Shown here one piece after another: positions 1-9,022 of a DNA stretch of 64,000 bases. The position numbers were made by a program, and so were the translations under genes. Positions within the stretch are counted from its first letter, which is position 1; each line of letters starts with the position of its first letter. The notes under the pieces were generated by a model that searched no databases, was not told the origin of the DNA, and worked only from the letters and a program-made list of their open reading frames with translations. The stretch is from Bacillota bacterium (GTDB lineage Bacteria; Bacillota; Clostridia; Acetivibrionales; DTU013): positions 68,395-132,394 of the forward strand of contig JAFABI010000002.1 of assembly GCA_023426125.1 (NCBI GenBank). The letters are read 5' to 3'.

Positions 1-457
1 AGTTGCAGGCTTGTTCAGCAGAAGAGGCTTCAATATTGACAGCCTTGCCGTGGGAATTACCGAGAATCCGGAGATATCCAGGATGACGATTGTAGTCGAT
101 GGCGACGATTATACGGTAGAACAGGTAAGCAAGCAGTTAAACAAGCTTATCGACGTTATCAAGATCAAGCAATTGGACAGATCGGAGTCGGTAAGCAGGG
201 AGCTGGCACTGATAAAAGTGGCCGCCAATGCTTCCGCCAGATCGGAGATCATTCAGATCGTAGAAATCTTCAGGGCCAAAATCGTTGATGTGTCAAAATC
301 CACCTTGACGATTGAAATATCCGGCAGCTCGGACAAGGTAGCCGCCCTCGAGGATATGCTCAAGCAGTTCGGCATCAAGGAAATCGTAAGAACGGGGACC
401 ATTGCCATCGAGAGAGGCAATCGATTTATAAAGGTTACCAATAATGATGAGGAGTGA
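1..457 (+). CDS. ilvN: Acetolactate synthase small (regulatory) subunit, 5' partial
   Basis: Regulatory subunit of acetolactate synthase, the first common enzyme of valine, leucine and isoleucine synthesis; it binds the catalytic subunit IlvB and confers valine feedback control. The reading frame is already open at base 2 and gives VAGLFSRRGFNIDSLAVG, the end of the N-terminal ACT-domain signature, so roughly the first 20 residues and the start lie outside the window; the TTG at 11 is internal. A second conserved region (IIQIVEIFRAKIVDVSK) and the ending EIVRTGTIAIERG are typical of the family. The stop lies 8 bases before the ilvC ATG, so the two genes are in one operon. Confidence 0.95.
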   Translation, partial: VAGLFSRRGFNIDSLAVGITENPEISRMTIVVDGDDYTVEQVSKQLNKLIDVIKIKQLDRSESVSRELALIKVAANASARSEIIQIVEIFRAKIVDVSKSTLTIEISGSSDKVAALEDMLKQFGIKEIVRTGTIAIERGNRFIKVTNNDEE

Positions 458-465
458 AAGAAAAA

Positions 466-1461
466 ATGGCAAAAATGTATTATGACAGTGATTGCAATCT
501 TGGTCTGCTCAAGGGTAAAACCGTAGCGATAATAGGTTATGGAAGTCAGGGCCATGCTCATGCACAGAACCTCCAGGACAGTGGAATCAGTGTTGTCGTA
601 GGGCTGACGCCAACCTCCGACAAGAGGCAGCAGGCTGCCAATGACGGGCTGAAGGTGCTGGACACTTTCGATGCCGCCAAAGCCGCAGACATTATAATGA
701 TTCTTACCCCCGACCAGACCCAGGCGGCGGTATATGAGCAAAGTATCCTGCCAAACCTCAAAGACGGCAATGTACTTATGTTCGCCCACGGTTTCAATAT
801 ACACTTCAACCAGATCGTACCCCCGAAATTTGTGGACGTAATCATGGTTGCGCCCAAGGGGCCGGGGCATACGGTAAGAAGCCAGTATAAGGAAGGCAAA
901 GGTGTTCCTTCCCTGATCGCCGTCCATCAGAATGCATCGGGCAAGGCAAAGGACTATGCATTGGCTTATGCGGCAGGAATCGGGGCCGGAAGGGCGGGGA
1001 TTCTTGAAACCACCTTCAGGGAGGAAACCGAGACCGACCTGTTCGGTGAACAGGCAGTGCTCTGCGGTGGAGTAACCGAACTGATGAAGGCTGGCTTTGA
1101 GACTCTGGTCAATGCGGGCTATCAGCCGGAATCCGCTTACTTTGAGTGCGTACACGAGATGAAACTGATCGTCGACCTGATCAACCAGGGCGGTTTCGCC
1201 TACATGCGGTATTCCATCAGTGATACGGCAGAATACGGTGATTATAAGATAGGCAAACGGATCATCACTGACGAGACGAGAAAAGAAATGAAAAAAGTAC
1301 TTTCGGAAATCCAGAACGGCACCTTTGCTTCCCATTGGATATCGGAAAACAAATCAGGCGGCAGGGCCGAATTTCTTGCCATGAGAAGGTGCGAATCGGA
1401 GCACCAGCTGGAAAAGGTAGGCGCCGAGCTGAGAAAGATGATGAGCTGGCTGAAAAAGTAG
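466..1461 (+). CDS. ilvC: Ketol-acid reductoisomerase
   Basis: Class I ketol-acid reductoisomerase (331 residues), which isomerises and reduces acetolactate or acetohydroxybutyrate with NADPH and Mg2+ in branched-chain amino acid synthesis. The Rossmann motif GYGSQGHAHAQNL is near residue 25, PKGPGHTVRSQY lies mid-protein, and the metal-binding ETDLFGEQ and C-terminal SISDTAEYGDY signatures are intact. The ATG at 466 is preferred over the in-frame GTG at 454 because GAGGAG at 449-454 is then well spaced and the protein begins MAKMYYDSD as in homologues. It follows ilvN directly. Confidence 0.97.
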   Translation: MAKMYYDSDCNLGLLKGKTVAIIGYGSQGHAHAQNLQDSGISVVVGLTPTSDKRQQAANDGLKVLDTFDAAKAADIIMILTPDQTQAAVYEQSILPNLKDGNVLMFAHGFNIHFNQIVPPKFVDVIMVAPKGPGHTVRSQYKEGKGVPSLIAVHQNASGKAKDYALAYAAGIGAGRAGILETTFREETETDLFGEQAVLCGGVTELMKAGFETLVNAGYQPESAYFECVHEMKLIVDLINQGGFAYMRYSISDTAEYGDYKIGKRIITDETRKEMKKVLSEIQNGTFASHWISENKSGGRAEFLAMRRCESEHQLEKVGAELRKMMSWLKK

Positions 1462-1484
1462 TTACGAAAGAGACAATATACTAT

Positions 1485-1605
1485 ATATAAAAACGGCGGG
1501 GCAGGCCAAAGAGCCTGCTTCAGCCGGATAAAACAGGCCTTCCGCCTGTGCGGGGAGCCGATGAAATCCGATGGGGCAAAAATGCCCCGGGGATTATGAT
1601 TTTTT
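1485..1605 (+). promoter_or_regulatory. Structured leader upstream of leuA with three short hairpins
   Basis: The 200-base gap between ilvC and leuA holds three consecutive GC-rich stem-loops: GCAGGC/GCCTGC (1501-1518), ACAGGC/GCCTGT (1533-1549) and GGGGC/GCCCC (1573-1588). The third is followed after about 13 bases by a short T run. A weak promoter-like pair (TTACGA at 1462, TATAAA at 1486) precedes them. The position suggests control of leuA-cimA. I see no T-box consensus and no leucine-rich leader peptide, so the mechanism is unknown. Confidence 0.4.
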
Positions 1606-1662
1606 ATGAATAGATTATGAAGATGAGATTGATTCAAGGAATGAAGGAGGGTTAACCTAACC

Positions 1663-3207
1663 ATGTCTACGCAAATAAGAATATTTGATACCACATTAAG
1701 AGACGGTGAACAAACACCCGGAGTAAATTTAAACATACAGGAGAAGCTGGAAATCGCAAAACAGCTGGTAAAGCTGGGAGTTGACGTGATCGAGGCAGGA
1801 TTTGCCGTTTCCTCCCCGGGGGATTTCATGGCTGTAAAAACCGTCGCCGAGAACGTCAAGGGCGTCACCATCGCATCGTTAAGCCGCGCGGTGGAAAAAG
1901 ACATCGACAGAGCCTGGGAAGCCCTCCAGAATGCCGATAGCCCGCGTATCCATACCTTTATTGCCACCTCGGACATTCATATGAAATACAAGCTCAGGAT
2001 GTCGGAAGAGGAAGTATTGCAAAGAGCCGCCGCCATGGTGAAATATGCGAAAAAATACTGCGGCGACGTGGAATTTTCAGCGGAAGACGCCAGCAGGACC
2101 AGGCCGGAGTTTTTGTACAGAGTGCTGGATGCGGTTATCAACGCGGGCGCGACGGTTGTCAATATACCGGATACCGTAGGCTACGCCTCCCCGGAGGAAT
2201 TCGGCTGCTTTATCAAGGGAATCAGGGAAAACGTGACGAATATCGGAAAAGTGGATATAAGCGTGCATTGCCATAATGACCTGGGCCTGGCGGTGGCAAA
2301 TTCGCTGGCGGCCATGAGGAACGGGGCCACCCAGCTGGAATGTACCATCAACGGCCTTGGCGAAAGGGCGGGGAATGCCTCCCTGGAAGAGATAATCATG
2401 GGGATTGAGACAAGGAAGGACTACTACGGTCCCATTACCCACAACATTGACACAAAACAGATTTCCAGAACCAGCAAGCTGATAGGGAAACTGACGGGCG
2501 TGAATGTACAGCCCCATAAAGCCATTGTAGGGATCAACGCTTTTGCGCATGAATCGGGGATACACCAGCATGGGGTGCTTGCGGAGAGGAGCACCTATGA
2601 AATCATGACGCCGGAATCCATCGGCCTGGCACAAAACAGGATGGTACTTGGAAAGCTTTCGGGGAAACATGCTTTTGAGGACAGGTTGAAGGAGCTTGGC
2701 TATAATCTGTCGGCAGAGGATGTGGCAAAGGCCTTTGAGCAGTTCAAAGATCTGGCCGATAAGAAAAAAACCGTACTGGATAAGGATATTGAAGCCCTTG
2801 TGGAAGAAAAGGTATCAGAGGTTGAAGAAATATACCAGTTGGACAGCTTCCAAATCAATAGCGGGAACAAGGTAATTGCAACAGCCACGGTCAGCCTCAT
2901 CAGAAACGGAAAGCCTGTCACGGAGGCAGCGACAGGAGACGGTCCCGTGAATGCGGCCTTCAATGCCATCGAAAGGACGGTGGGCTTCGGACTTGAGCTC
3001 CAGGATTACAGCTTAAAAGGAGTTACCGAAGGCGCCGACGCACTTGGAGAAGCCACCGTCAGAGTAGCAAAGGACGGCAGGATTTTTGTGGGCAGAGGGG
3101 TCAGCACCGATATTATAGAAGCCAGTGTCAAGGCATATTTGAATGCAATCAACAGAGTGCTCAGCGAAACGGAGAAAAGTGAAGCCAAAGGAAGGGATAG
3201 CCTATGA
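1663..3207 (+). CDS. leuA: 2-isopropylmalate synthase
   Basis: Condenses 2-ketoisovalerate with acetyl-CoA, the first committed step of leucine synthesis. The 514-residue protein has the DRE-TIM metallolyase barrel: DTTLRDGEQTPG near the N-terminus supplies catalytic Arg and metal-binding Asp, and HCHNDLGLAVANSLAAM and NGLGERAGNASLEE supply metal-binding His and the second signature. The C-terminal leucine-sensing domain is present (GDGPVNAAFNAIERT). The ATG follows AGGAGGG at 1645. The last four bases overlap the start of cimA (ATGA), implying coupled translation. Confidence 0.96.
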   Translation: MSTQIRIFDTTLRDGEQTPGVNLNIQEKLEIAKQLVKLGVDVIEAGFAVSSPGDFMAVKTVAENVKGVTIASLSRAVEKDIDRAWEALQNADSPRIHTFIATSDIHMKYKLRMSEEEVLQRAAAMVKYAKKYCGDVEFSAEDASRTRPEFLYRVLDAVINAGATVVNIPDTVGYASPEEFGCFIKGIRENVTNIGKVDISVHCHNDLGLAVANSLAAMRNGATQLECTINGLGERAGNASLEEIIMGIETRKDYYGPITHNIDTKQISRTSKLIGKLTGVNVQPHKAIVGINAFAHESGIHQHGVLAERSTYEIMTPESIGLAQNRMVLGKLSGKHAFEDRLKELGYNLSAEDVAKAFEQFKDLADKKKTVLDKDIEALVEEKVSEVEEIYQLDSFQINSGNKVIATATVSLIRNGKPVTEAATGDGPVNAAFNAIERTVGFGLELQDYSLKGVTEGADALGEATVRVAKDGRIFVGRGVSTDIIEASVKAYLNAINRVLSETEKSEAKGRDSL

Positions 3208-4760
3208 AGCAGGTGGTCATCTATGATTCCACGCTAAGAGACGGAGCCCAGGCGCAAGGCATTTCCTACACTGTGGAAGACAAGCTGAAAATTGTCGACC
3301 GCCTTGACCGGCTCGGGGTATCCTATATTGAAGCGGGCAATCCGGGTTCCAATCCGAAGGATCTCGAGTTTTTCGAGAGAGCGAAAAAAATCGATTATAA
3401 AAACGCCAGGCTGATTGCTTTCGGCAGTACCCGCAGAGTGAACATGGCGGTTGAAGAGGACGCCAACGTTGCATCCCTCCTTACGGCAGGCACGCCGGCG
3501 GTGGCAATTTTCGGAAAGTCCTGGGATTTTCAGGTGACCGAAATCCTGAAAACCACCCTGGAAGAAAACCTGGATATGATTTATGACACCATTCGATTTT
3601 TTACCGACAGAGGGATTGAGGTCGTATACGATGCCGAGCATTTTTTTGACGGCTATGCCGCCAATCCGGATTATGCGGTTAAATCCCTCAGGGCAGCTGC
3701 GGATGCAGGAGCTTCAAGCCTTTGCCTTTGCGACACCAAAGGCGGCTTCCTGCCTCTGGATATTTATCATGTAACGGAAAAAATGGTAAAGCTTTTTCCG
3801 GTCCCCATCGGCATCCACTGCCACAATGACAATGGCATGGCCGTTGCAGGCTCGGTTGCGGCGGTCCAGGCGGGAGCGGCACAGGTGCAGGGAACCATCA
3901 ACGGTCTTGGCGAAAGGTGCGGAAATGCCAACCTCTGCTCCATTGTACCGACGCTGCAGCTGAAGATGGGCTTTCGCTGCATCCCTGAAACCAGCATGAA
4001 TGAATTGACGGAAACGGCAAGAGCCTTCAGCGAGATCGCCAATGTTGTGTTTGACGAACGCTCTCCCTATGTCGGTAAGACCGCTTTTGCACATAAGGCG
4101 GGAATGCATGCGGATGCCGTATACAAAAACACTTCCGCCTACGAGCTGGTTGACCCTGAAGCGGTGGGAAATGAAAGGGTTTTCCTCATGTCCGAGGTTG
4201 CCGGCAGAAGCGCTATCCTGAAGCTGATAAACAAGGTCGAGCCGTCCGTGACCAGGGATTCACCGGAGACAAAGCTTATTTTGAAAAAGCTGAAGGAAAT
4301 GGAATATGAAGGCTATCAATATGAAGGCGCCGAAGGCTCCTTTGAGCTGATCGTAAGAAAAATCCTGGGCAAATACCATCCCTTTTTTGAGCTGGGGGAA
4401 TTTAAGGTGATTGTAAATGAACCTTCGGCCAATGTAGTAAACTCCACAGCCATGATTAAAATCAAAGTAGATGATCAGGAGGAAATTACTGCGGCAGAAG
4501 GCGACGGACCCGTCAATGCCCTTGATAACGCAGTAAGAAAGGCACTGGTAAGGTTTTATCCCGAAATAAACGAGATGAAGCTGACGGACTTCAAGGTCAG
4601 AGTGCTGGACTCGGCTTCGGCAACTGCTGCAAAGGTCAGAGTGCTGATTGAGTCCACGGACGGGGAGGAATTCTGGACGACCATCGGCGTCTCCACCGAC
4701 ATCATTGAAGCCAGCTGGAAGGCGCTGGTGGATTCCATCGAATATAAGTTGAGTAAATAA
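3204..4760 (+). CDS. cimA: (R)-citramalate synthase
   Basis: A paralogue of leuA (518 residues) of the citramalate-synthase type, which joins pyruvate and acetyl-CoA to feed isoleucine synthesis without threonine deaminase. DSTLRDGAQAQGISYTVEDK, YDAEHFFDGY, HCHNDNGMAVAGS and NGLGERCGNAN are the characteristic barrel motifs; the AEHFFDGY segment separates this group from LeuA. A C-terminal LeuA-type allosteric domain follows (EGDGPVNALDNAVRKAL). It starts inside the leuA stop, so both are co-translated. A homocitrate-synthase-like activity is less likely given the operon. A terminator follows directly. Confidence 0.9.
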   Translation: MKQVVIYDSTLRDGAQAQGISYTVEDKLKIVDRLDRLGVSYIEAGNPGSNPKDLEFFERAKKIDYKNARLIAFGSTRRVNMAVEEDANVASLLTAGTPAVAIFGKSWDFQVTEILKTTLEENLDMIYDTIRFFTDRGIEVVYDAEHFFDGYAANPDYAVKSLRAAADAGASSLCLCDTKGGFLPLDIYHVTEKMVKLFPVPIGIHCHNDNGMAVAGSVAAVQAGAAQVQGTINGLGERCGNANLCSIVPTLQLKMGFRCIPETSMNELTETARAFSEIANVVFDERSPYVGKTAFAHKAGMHADAVYKNTSAYELVDPEAVGNERVFLMSEVAGRSAILKLINKVEPSVTRDSPETKLILKKLKEMEYEGYQYEGAEGSFELIVRKILGKYHPFFELGEFKVIVNEPSANVVNSTAMIKIKVDDQEEITAAEGDGPVNALDNAVRKALVRFYPEINEMKLTDFKVRVLDSASATAAKVRVLIESTDGEEFWTTIGVSTDIIEASWKALVDSIEYKLSK

Positions 4761-4777
4761 AAGAGGAATAGTATAAT

Positions 4778-4812
4778 AAGCGTAAGGAATTTTCCTTACG
4801 CTTGTTTATTTG
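4778..4812 (+). terminator. Rho-independent terminator after cimA
   Basis: AAGCGTAAGGAA (4778-4789) pairs perfectly with TTCCTTACGCTT (4792-4803), followed by GTTTATTT. It ends the ilv-leu-cim operon. Confidence 0.8.
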
Positions 4813-4867
4813 GCATAGGAAAAGCTGATGCAGGGCAGTCATTGGCGTAAGGTAAATAGATGTACGG

Positions 4868-5176
4868 GGCCATCTGGCAATGAAGCATACAATGTAGGGG
4901 TGGCCATTGGCCGTCCGCCCGTGACAGCAAGCGCAACCACGGCGTGGCGAACGGTGCGACAGGTATATGAGACCATTTGGCCGTGAAGCATACAATGTAG
5001 GGGCGGCCATTGGCCGTCCACTCGTGACAGTAAGTGCGACCAGGGAATGGCGAACAGTGCGACAGATATATGAGGCCATTTGGCAATGAAGCATACAGTG
5101 TAAGGGCGGCCATTGGCCGTCCGCTTGTGATAGTAAGTGCAACCAGGGAATGGCGAATAGTGCGACAGGCAAGAAC
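4868..5176. repeat. Three tandem copies of a 103-bp unit
   Basis: Three head-to-tail units with an exact 103-bp period (the TGAAGCATAC marker occurs at 4881, 4984 and 5087), differing by scattered substitutions. Each unit contains the palindrome GGCGGCCATTGGCCGTCC or a one-base variant (from 4893, 4996 and 5099) that also occurs singly elsewhere in the window as half of a composite element. Overlapping minus-strand reading frames here are repeat artefacts. This fills most of the gap between cimA and the next gene. Confidence 0.9.
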
Positions 5177-5217
5177 CGTCCCATGTCACACGGTTTTAAT
5201 GATGGGAGATATGAAAA

Positions 5218-5475
5218 TTGATACTTAACGGGAAGCTTTATTTTGAAGGAAAAATTGTAAAGGAAATGAATACGGATGCTCCGGAAGAAGGCTTATCCTT
5301 CAGGGACAAGCTGGAGAAATGCCTGCTGGACTTGTGCGGCGGATTGGACATCCCTGTGCCGCTGTGGCTCAAAAAAAATACCAGGGAGCTGGCTGTTTTC
5401 CGCAGGACGTTTTTCACCAGGGAGCAGTTTATGGAGAAGGTCTGGTTTGATAAATTTGAGATAAAGCTTGGCTGA
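5218..5475 (+). CDS. Small conserved-looking protein of unknown function
   Basis: An 85-residue charged protein with no signal or membrane segment, including the stretch LPLWLKKNT-like VPLWLKKNTREL and a C-terminal RTFFTREQFMEKVWFDKFEI. It resembles short uncharacterised clostridial proteins, but I cannot name a family with certainty. The TTG start is preceded by GGGAG at 5204. An ATG at 5211 sits at a better place but reaches a stop after five codons (ATGAAAATTGATACTTAA). This suggests that a few extra bases may have pushed the original start out of frame. A later ATG at 5266 is an alternative. Codon use looks coding throughout. Confidence 0.65.
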   Translation: MILNGKLYFEGKIVKEMNTDAPEEGLSFRDKLEKCLLDLCGGLDIPVPLWLKKNTRELAVFRRTFFTREQFMEKVWFDKFEIKLG

Positions 5476-5548
5476 AGCTGTGGATGGGAATGTAGTCCGG
5501 TACAGGGAACCTGATCAGTATTGATTGGTATTTTTACGAGGTAAAAGT

Positions 5549-7342
5549 ATGAATTTTTTCAGCAAATTGCGTATACGGTATCAATTGTTAATACTGGCTG
5601 TGTCAACGGTATTCATCATGATTGCCATATTCTCGCTGTACTATTCGGAAAACGCTTCGATTATAATGAAAAAAAATACCGAGTACACGGCTGAAACCAT
5701 ATCGCAGATCAGGCAAAATGTCACAAAATACTGTGAAGGAGTAAGCAGGCTTGTGACAAGCATGTCCTATACGATTTTGGTGCAGGACTGTATGCTGGAG
5801 ACCGATACCTTTAAAAAATACCAGCTGGGCGAGCAAACAATGGACCTATTGAGCAAGACACAAAAGGTTATCGGTGACGGAGTGATTGATATTGTTATCC
5901 TCGGAGTCAACGGCAACATCTATACGCTCAATGGAAATGCCGATTTTGTGAATCAGATGAAAGATGTGTTCGATGACAAAAACAGTGCTTATTTTACCGA
6001 AGTTAAGGAACTGACCTACAATGGAAACGAATATAAATGCTTCCTGGTGGGTATGCAGGTTATTTCGGTAGACAAAAACTATGACGGGATTGGCGAAAAG
6101 ATAGGGTATTTGTGCGCGATCATCAATTCGGATGCCGTAAGTCCGGATATCGGGGAGAAATCCGGTACGGACTTTAACAAATTTTATCTTATCGACAGGC
6201 AAAATAAAGTGTTTGCCAGCAATGACACGCATATAGAAAACGGCAGTAATCTGGAATTAATCAGTAATCTGGAGGATTCCAAGGCCGGCGCGTATATTAA
6301 AAATATACAAGGAGAGGACAGCTTGCTCCAGGTAGACGATTTGCCCGACCTGGGAGGAAAAATTGTAAGCGTCGTCCCGGAAAAGGAACTGTTTAAAGAG
6401 CTCACCGTGGTCAGGCGGCAGGCATTGCTCTGGCTTGCGCTTGCAATCCTGTTTCTTTCCATTCCTTTTTCCATTATCACCAATAACATTCTGCACCCTT
6501 TGAAAAAGTTCATGCGTTTTATCAACCATGTAAAAGCAGGAAATCTGAAAAGCCTGAAAAACCGGCTGCAGCTGGAAGGCTCGATGGAAATGTCCGTGAT
6601 GTCCCGGGAATTCAACAGCATGCTGGATGAAATCGATCACCTGACGCTCCGGCTCGTTGACACCAACACGATGCTGTACCAATCCGAGCTTGAAAAGAAG
6701 CAGTCCGAGCTCGCATTCCTCCAAAGCCAGATCAACCCGCATTTCCTGTACAATACGCTGGAATCCATCAAAGGGATTGCGGCAGTCAGAGGAGTAAACG
6801 AGATCAGGGATATGACGAAAGCGTTGAGCCAAATTTTCCGGTATAGCATAAAAGGAATGGAAGAAGTATATGTGAAAGAGGAGGTTGACATTGTCAGCTC
6901 CTATATCCAGATACAACAAATACGTTTTGGAAACAGGTTTGACGTGGAGTATGATTTTACAGAGAAAGCATTGGAATGCAAAATGCCCAAAATGATACTG
7001 CAGCCGGTGGTTGAAAATGCCATATATCATGGCCTGGAGCCGATGCTGGAAAAAGGCGGGCTGCGTATTTCGGGTAGGGTTGCGGAAGATAATCTTTTCA
7101 TATCGGTTACCGATGACGGCGTCGGTATTGGGGAAGAAGAATTGGCAAAACTGAAGCTTGATCTGGGAAGGAAAATCGTCGGGAACGTCCTGCCGGGAAA
7201 TGTCGGGATCGGAATTGTGAATGTGAATAACCGCTTGAAGCTGAAATACGGGGAAGAATACGGCATTACCGTTGAAAGCGGGCTGGGGAAGGGAACCGAA
7301 ATAATCCTCAAAATTCCTTCGGGAGGCAGAGACCATGTATAA
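5549..7342 (+). CDS. YesM-type sensor histidine kinase
   Basis: Membrane sensor kinase (598 residues) of the LytS/YesM class that usually controls sugar ABC transporters in Firmicutes. A transmembrane helix lies near residues 12-30, an extracellular sensing region follows to about 285, a second helix spans about 289-310, then a HAMP linker. The kinase signature LQSQINPHFLYNTLES holds the phosphoacceptor His (about residue 398), and VVENAIYHGLEP and DDGVGIG are ATP-binding boxes. The ATG at 5549 is preferred over TTG 5525 because ACGAGG lies just upstream. It overlaps the response regulator by 8 bases and probably senses the sugar taken up by the adjacent importer. Confidence 0.93.
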   Translation: MNFFSKLRIRYQLLILAVSTVFIMIAIFSLYYSENASIIMKKNTEYTAETISQIRQNVTKYCEGVSRLVTSMSYTILVQDCMLETDTFKKYQLGEQTMDLLSKTQKVIGDGVIDIVILGVNGNIYTLNGNADFVNQMKDVFDDKNSAYFTEVKELTYNGNEYKCFLVGMQVISVDKNYDGIGEKIGYLCAIINSDAVSPDIGEKSGTDFNKFYLIDRQNKVFASNDTHIENGSNLELISNLEDSKAGAYIKNIQGEDSLLQVDDLPDLGGKIVSVVPEKELFKELTVVRRQALLWLALAILFLSIPFSIITNNILHPLKKFMRFINHVKAGNLKSLKNRLQLEGSMEMSVMSREFNSMLDEIDHLTLRLVDTNTMLYQSELEKKQSELAFLQSQINPHFLYNTLESIKGIAAVRGVNEIRDMTKALSQIFRYSIKGMEEVYVKEEVDIVSSYIQIQQIRFGNRFDVEYDFTEKALECKMPKMILQPVVENAIYHGLEPMLEKGGLRISGRVAEDNLFISVTDDGVGIGEEELAKLKLDLGRKIVGNVLPGNVGIGIVNVNNRLKLKYGEEYGITVESGLGKGTEIILKIPSGGRDHV

Positions 7343-8765
7343 GATACTGCTGGCGGATGATGAACCCTGGGTGGTGGAAAGCTTAAAAGCAAGCATTAAC
7401 TGGGAGGAACACGGATATAAAGTAATCGGTATGGCATATAACGGTCTTGAAGCATTCAACAGGATCGAGGAGCTGAAACCCGACCTGGTTTTTACCGATA
7501 TCCGCATGCCCGGTTTAAATGGCCTGGAGCTGATAAAAAGGGTGAAGGAATCGGGATTGCCTGTGCAGTTCATCGTAGCAAGCGGATATGCGGAGTTTGC
7601 ATACGCCCAGAAGGCAATGAACTTCGGCGCCATCGGCTATTGTTTGAAACCCTTTGATGAAGCTGAAATCGTCAGCTGCCTGAATAAAGCGAAACAGGTA
7701 ATGGAGAGCAAGACATTGGCCGTAGATACGGAGCTTGCCTCGCTATTGGGAGATGGTGGAAGCACCGGGGATGAAAGGTTAAAAAGCCTGTTGCAAAATT
7801 CCGGTATCGACATGGAAAAAAACGGGGGACTTGTCCTCGTATCCATAGGAAAAAGAAAAATAGGTTTCAAGGAAGGTGTAAAATACCTGCCGGTTAGGAC
7901 GGGTACGGAAAAATGGGTTTATCTGCTGAGCGGAGAGAGGGCCGGAGAAGTTAAAAATTATTTGGGCAGGGAGCTGAAGGAATCGGTTAAAGCCATTGGG
8001 ATAAGCAGGGAGATAAGGGACGTAGCCCGGCTCAGGAGCTCCATTGAAGAGGCAAGCTCCGCCGCATATTCCTTTTTCGTGACAGGCAGGAGCAAGGTTT
8101 ATGAATTCCGGGATTCGGATACGGCGGAACTGAAAGAAGCCTTAAAGCAGCTGGAAGAAGCAGTAAGGGCCAGGGACCTGTCTTCCGTCGCTGCATGCTT
8201 CAGCGTATTTGAAGAATTATTCCAAAGCGGCGCATACTCAATCAAACACGCACATTACAGTTATAATATGGCTATGTCATTTATCTACAGGTATGTCGAT
8301 ACACCGGATGATACTTTTATAGACAATTATGAACAGCTTCCCTATCTATTCCATAATGCCAGCGAGATGCTGCGCTACCTGTGCGAAACGGTTCAAAACC
8401 AGGTAAACGCAAAACAGGACGACATTGCGGAGGAAATTGGGAATCAGACGATGAAGGAAATACTGAAATATGTCAATTTGAATTTCAACAAGGAAATATC
8501 CGTTCAAAGCATATCCCGGAAGTTCTTCGTAAATCCCAACTATATCAGCCAGCTGTTCAAAAGGGAAGTGGGTCTGAACTACACCGAATATCTGACAAAG
8601 ATACGGATGGACTTTGCCTGCAACCTGCTGAAGGAATCCAGGCTTTCCATCCAGGAAATCAGTGAAAAAACGGGGTATCACGACTATTTCTATTTTACGC
8701 GTATTTTTAAAAAATCCGTCGGCAAGACGCCAAGTGAATACAGGAACGAAGGCAGAAACGGATAG
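7335..8765 (+). CDS. YesN-type response regulator, AraC family output
   Basis: A 476-residue response regulator. The receiver domain has the acidic pair Asp8-Asp9 and the phosphorylatable Asp55 in LVFTDIRMPG, with the conserved Lys in YCLKPFD. A long linker (about 130-370) leads to a C-terminal double helix-turn-helix of the AraC family (ISRKFFVNPNYISQLFKREV and IQEISEKTGYHDYFYFTRIF). It is translated with the kinase and is expected to activate the binding-protein gene downstream. Confidence 0.94.
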   Translation: MYKILLADDEPWVVESLKASINWEEHGYKVIGMAYNGLEAFNRIEELKPDLVFTDIRMPGLNGLELIKRVKESGLPVQFIVASGYAEFAYAQKAMNFGAIGYCLKPFDEAEIVSCLNKAKQVMESKTLAVDTELASLLGDGGSTGDERLKSLLQNSGIDMEKNGGLVLVSIGKRKIGFKEGVKYLPVRTGTEKWVYLLSGERAGEVKNYLGRELKESVKAIGISREIRDVARLRSSIEEASSAAYSFFVTGRSKVYEFRDSDTAELKEALKQLEEAVRARDLSSVAACFSVFEELFQSGAYSIKHAHYSYNMAMSFIYRYVDTPDDTFIDNYEQLPYLFHNASEMLRYLCETVQNQVNAKQDDIAEEIGNQTMKEILKYVNLNFNKEISVQSISRKFFVNPNYISQLFKREVGLNYTEYLTKIRMDFACNLLKESRLSIQEISEKTGYHDYFYFTRIFKKSVGKTPSEYRNEGRNG

Positions 8766-8901
8766 GCGGTAAATACTTCACTTATTAAGCAATATATTTT
8801 TCTTAGCGTTTCTATGTACTTTTCTTAGATTTCCCGCCGGTTTTACGGTCAAGATCAAAAAGCAGGATGATTTTTCAACGAAAACATTAGAAATATCCAT
8901 A

Positions 8902-8928
8902 TTGATTGTGCAGGCCCCCATCTATAAT
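8902..8928 (+). promoter_or_regulatory. Possible sigma-A promoter for the sugar-binding protein
   Basis: TTGATT (8902-8907) and TATAAT (8923-8928) with a short 15-base spacer. It leaves an untranslated leader of about 90 bases before the start at 9023. It is a likely target of the YesN-type regulator encoded just upstream. Confidence 0.45.
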
Positions 8929-9022
8929 GAAAATACAAGAAGATATCTTCGGCTGCTACTTAAACATTCACCGGTGTTTATTTCACCTATTCCACAAACT
9001 ATGCATACAAGGGGGATTTAGA

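Noticed and set aside
253..1335. Long minus-strand frame over ilvN-ilvC
   Set aside because: It is a shadow of strongly conserved genes on the other strand.
1485..1660. T-box or leucine attenuator before leuA
   Set aside because: No T-box antiterminator consensus and no leucine-rich short frame were found.
4868..5176. Possible CRISPR array
   Set aside because: The period is 103 bp with no unique spacers and no cas genes; the units are plain tandem copies.
4702..5189. Several overlapping minus-strand frames of 105-160 codons
   Set aside because: They run through the tandem repeat, show the repeated sequence in protein form and lack ribosome sites.
6257..7633. 458-codon minus-strand frame
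   Set aside because: Antisense to the kinase and regulator genes, with no family features.
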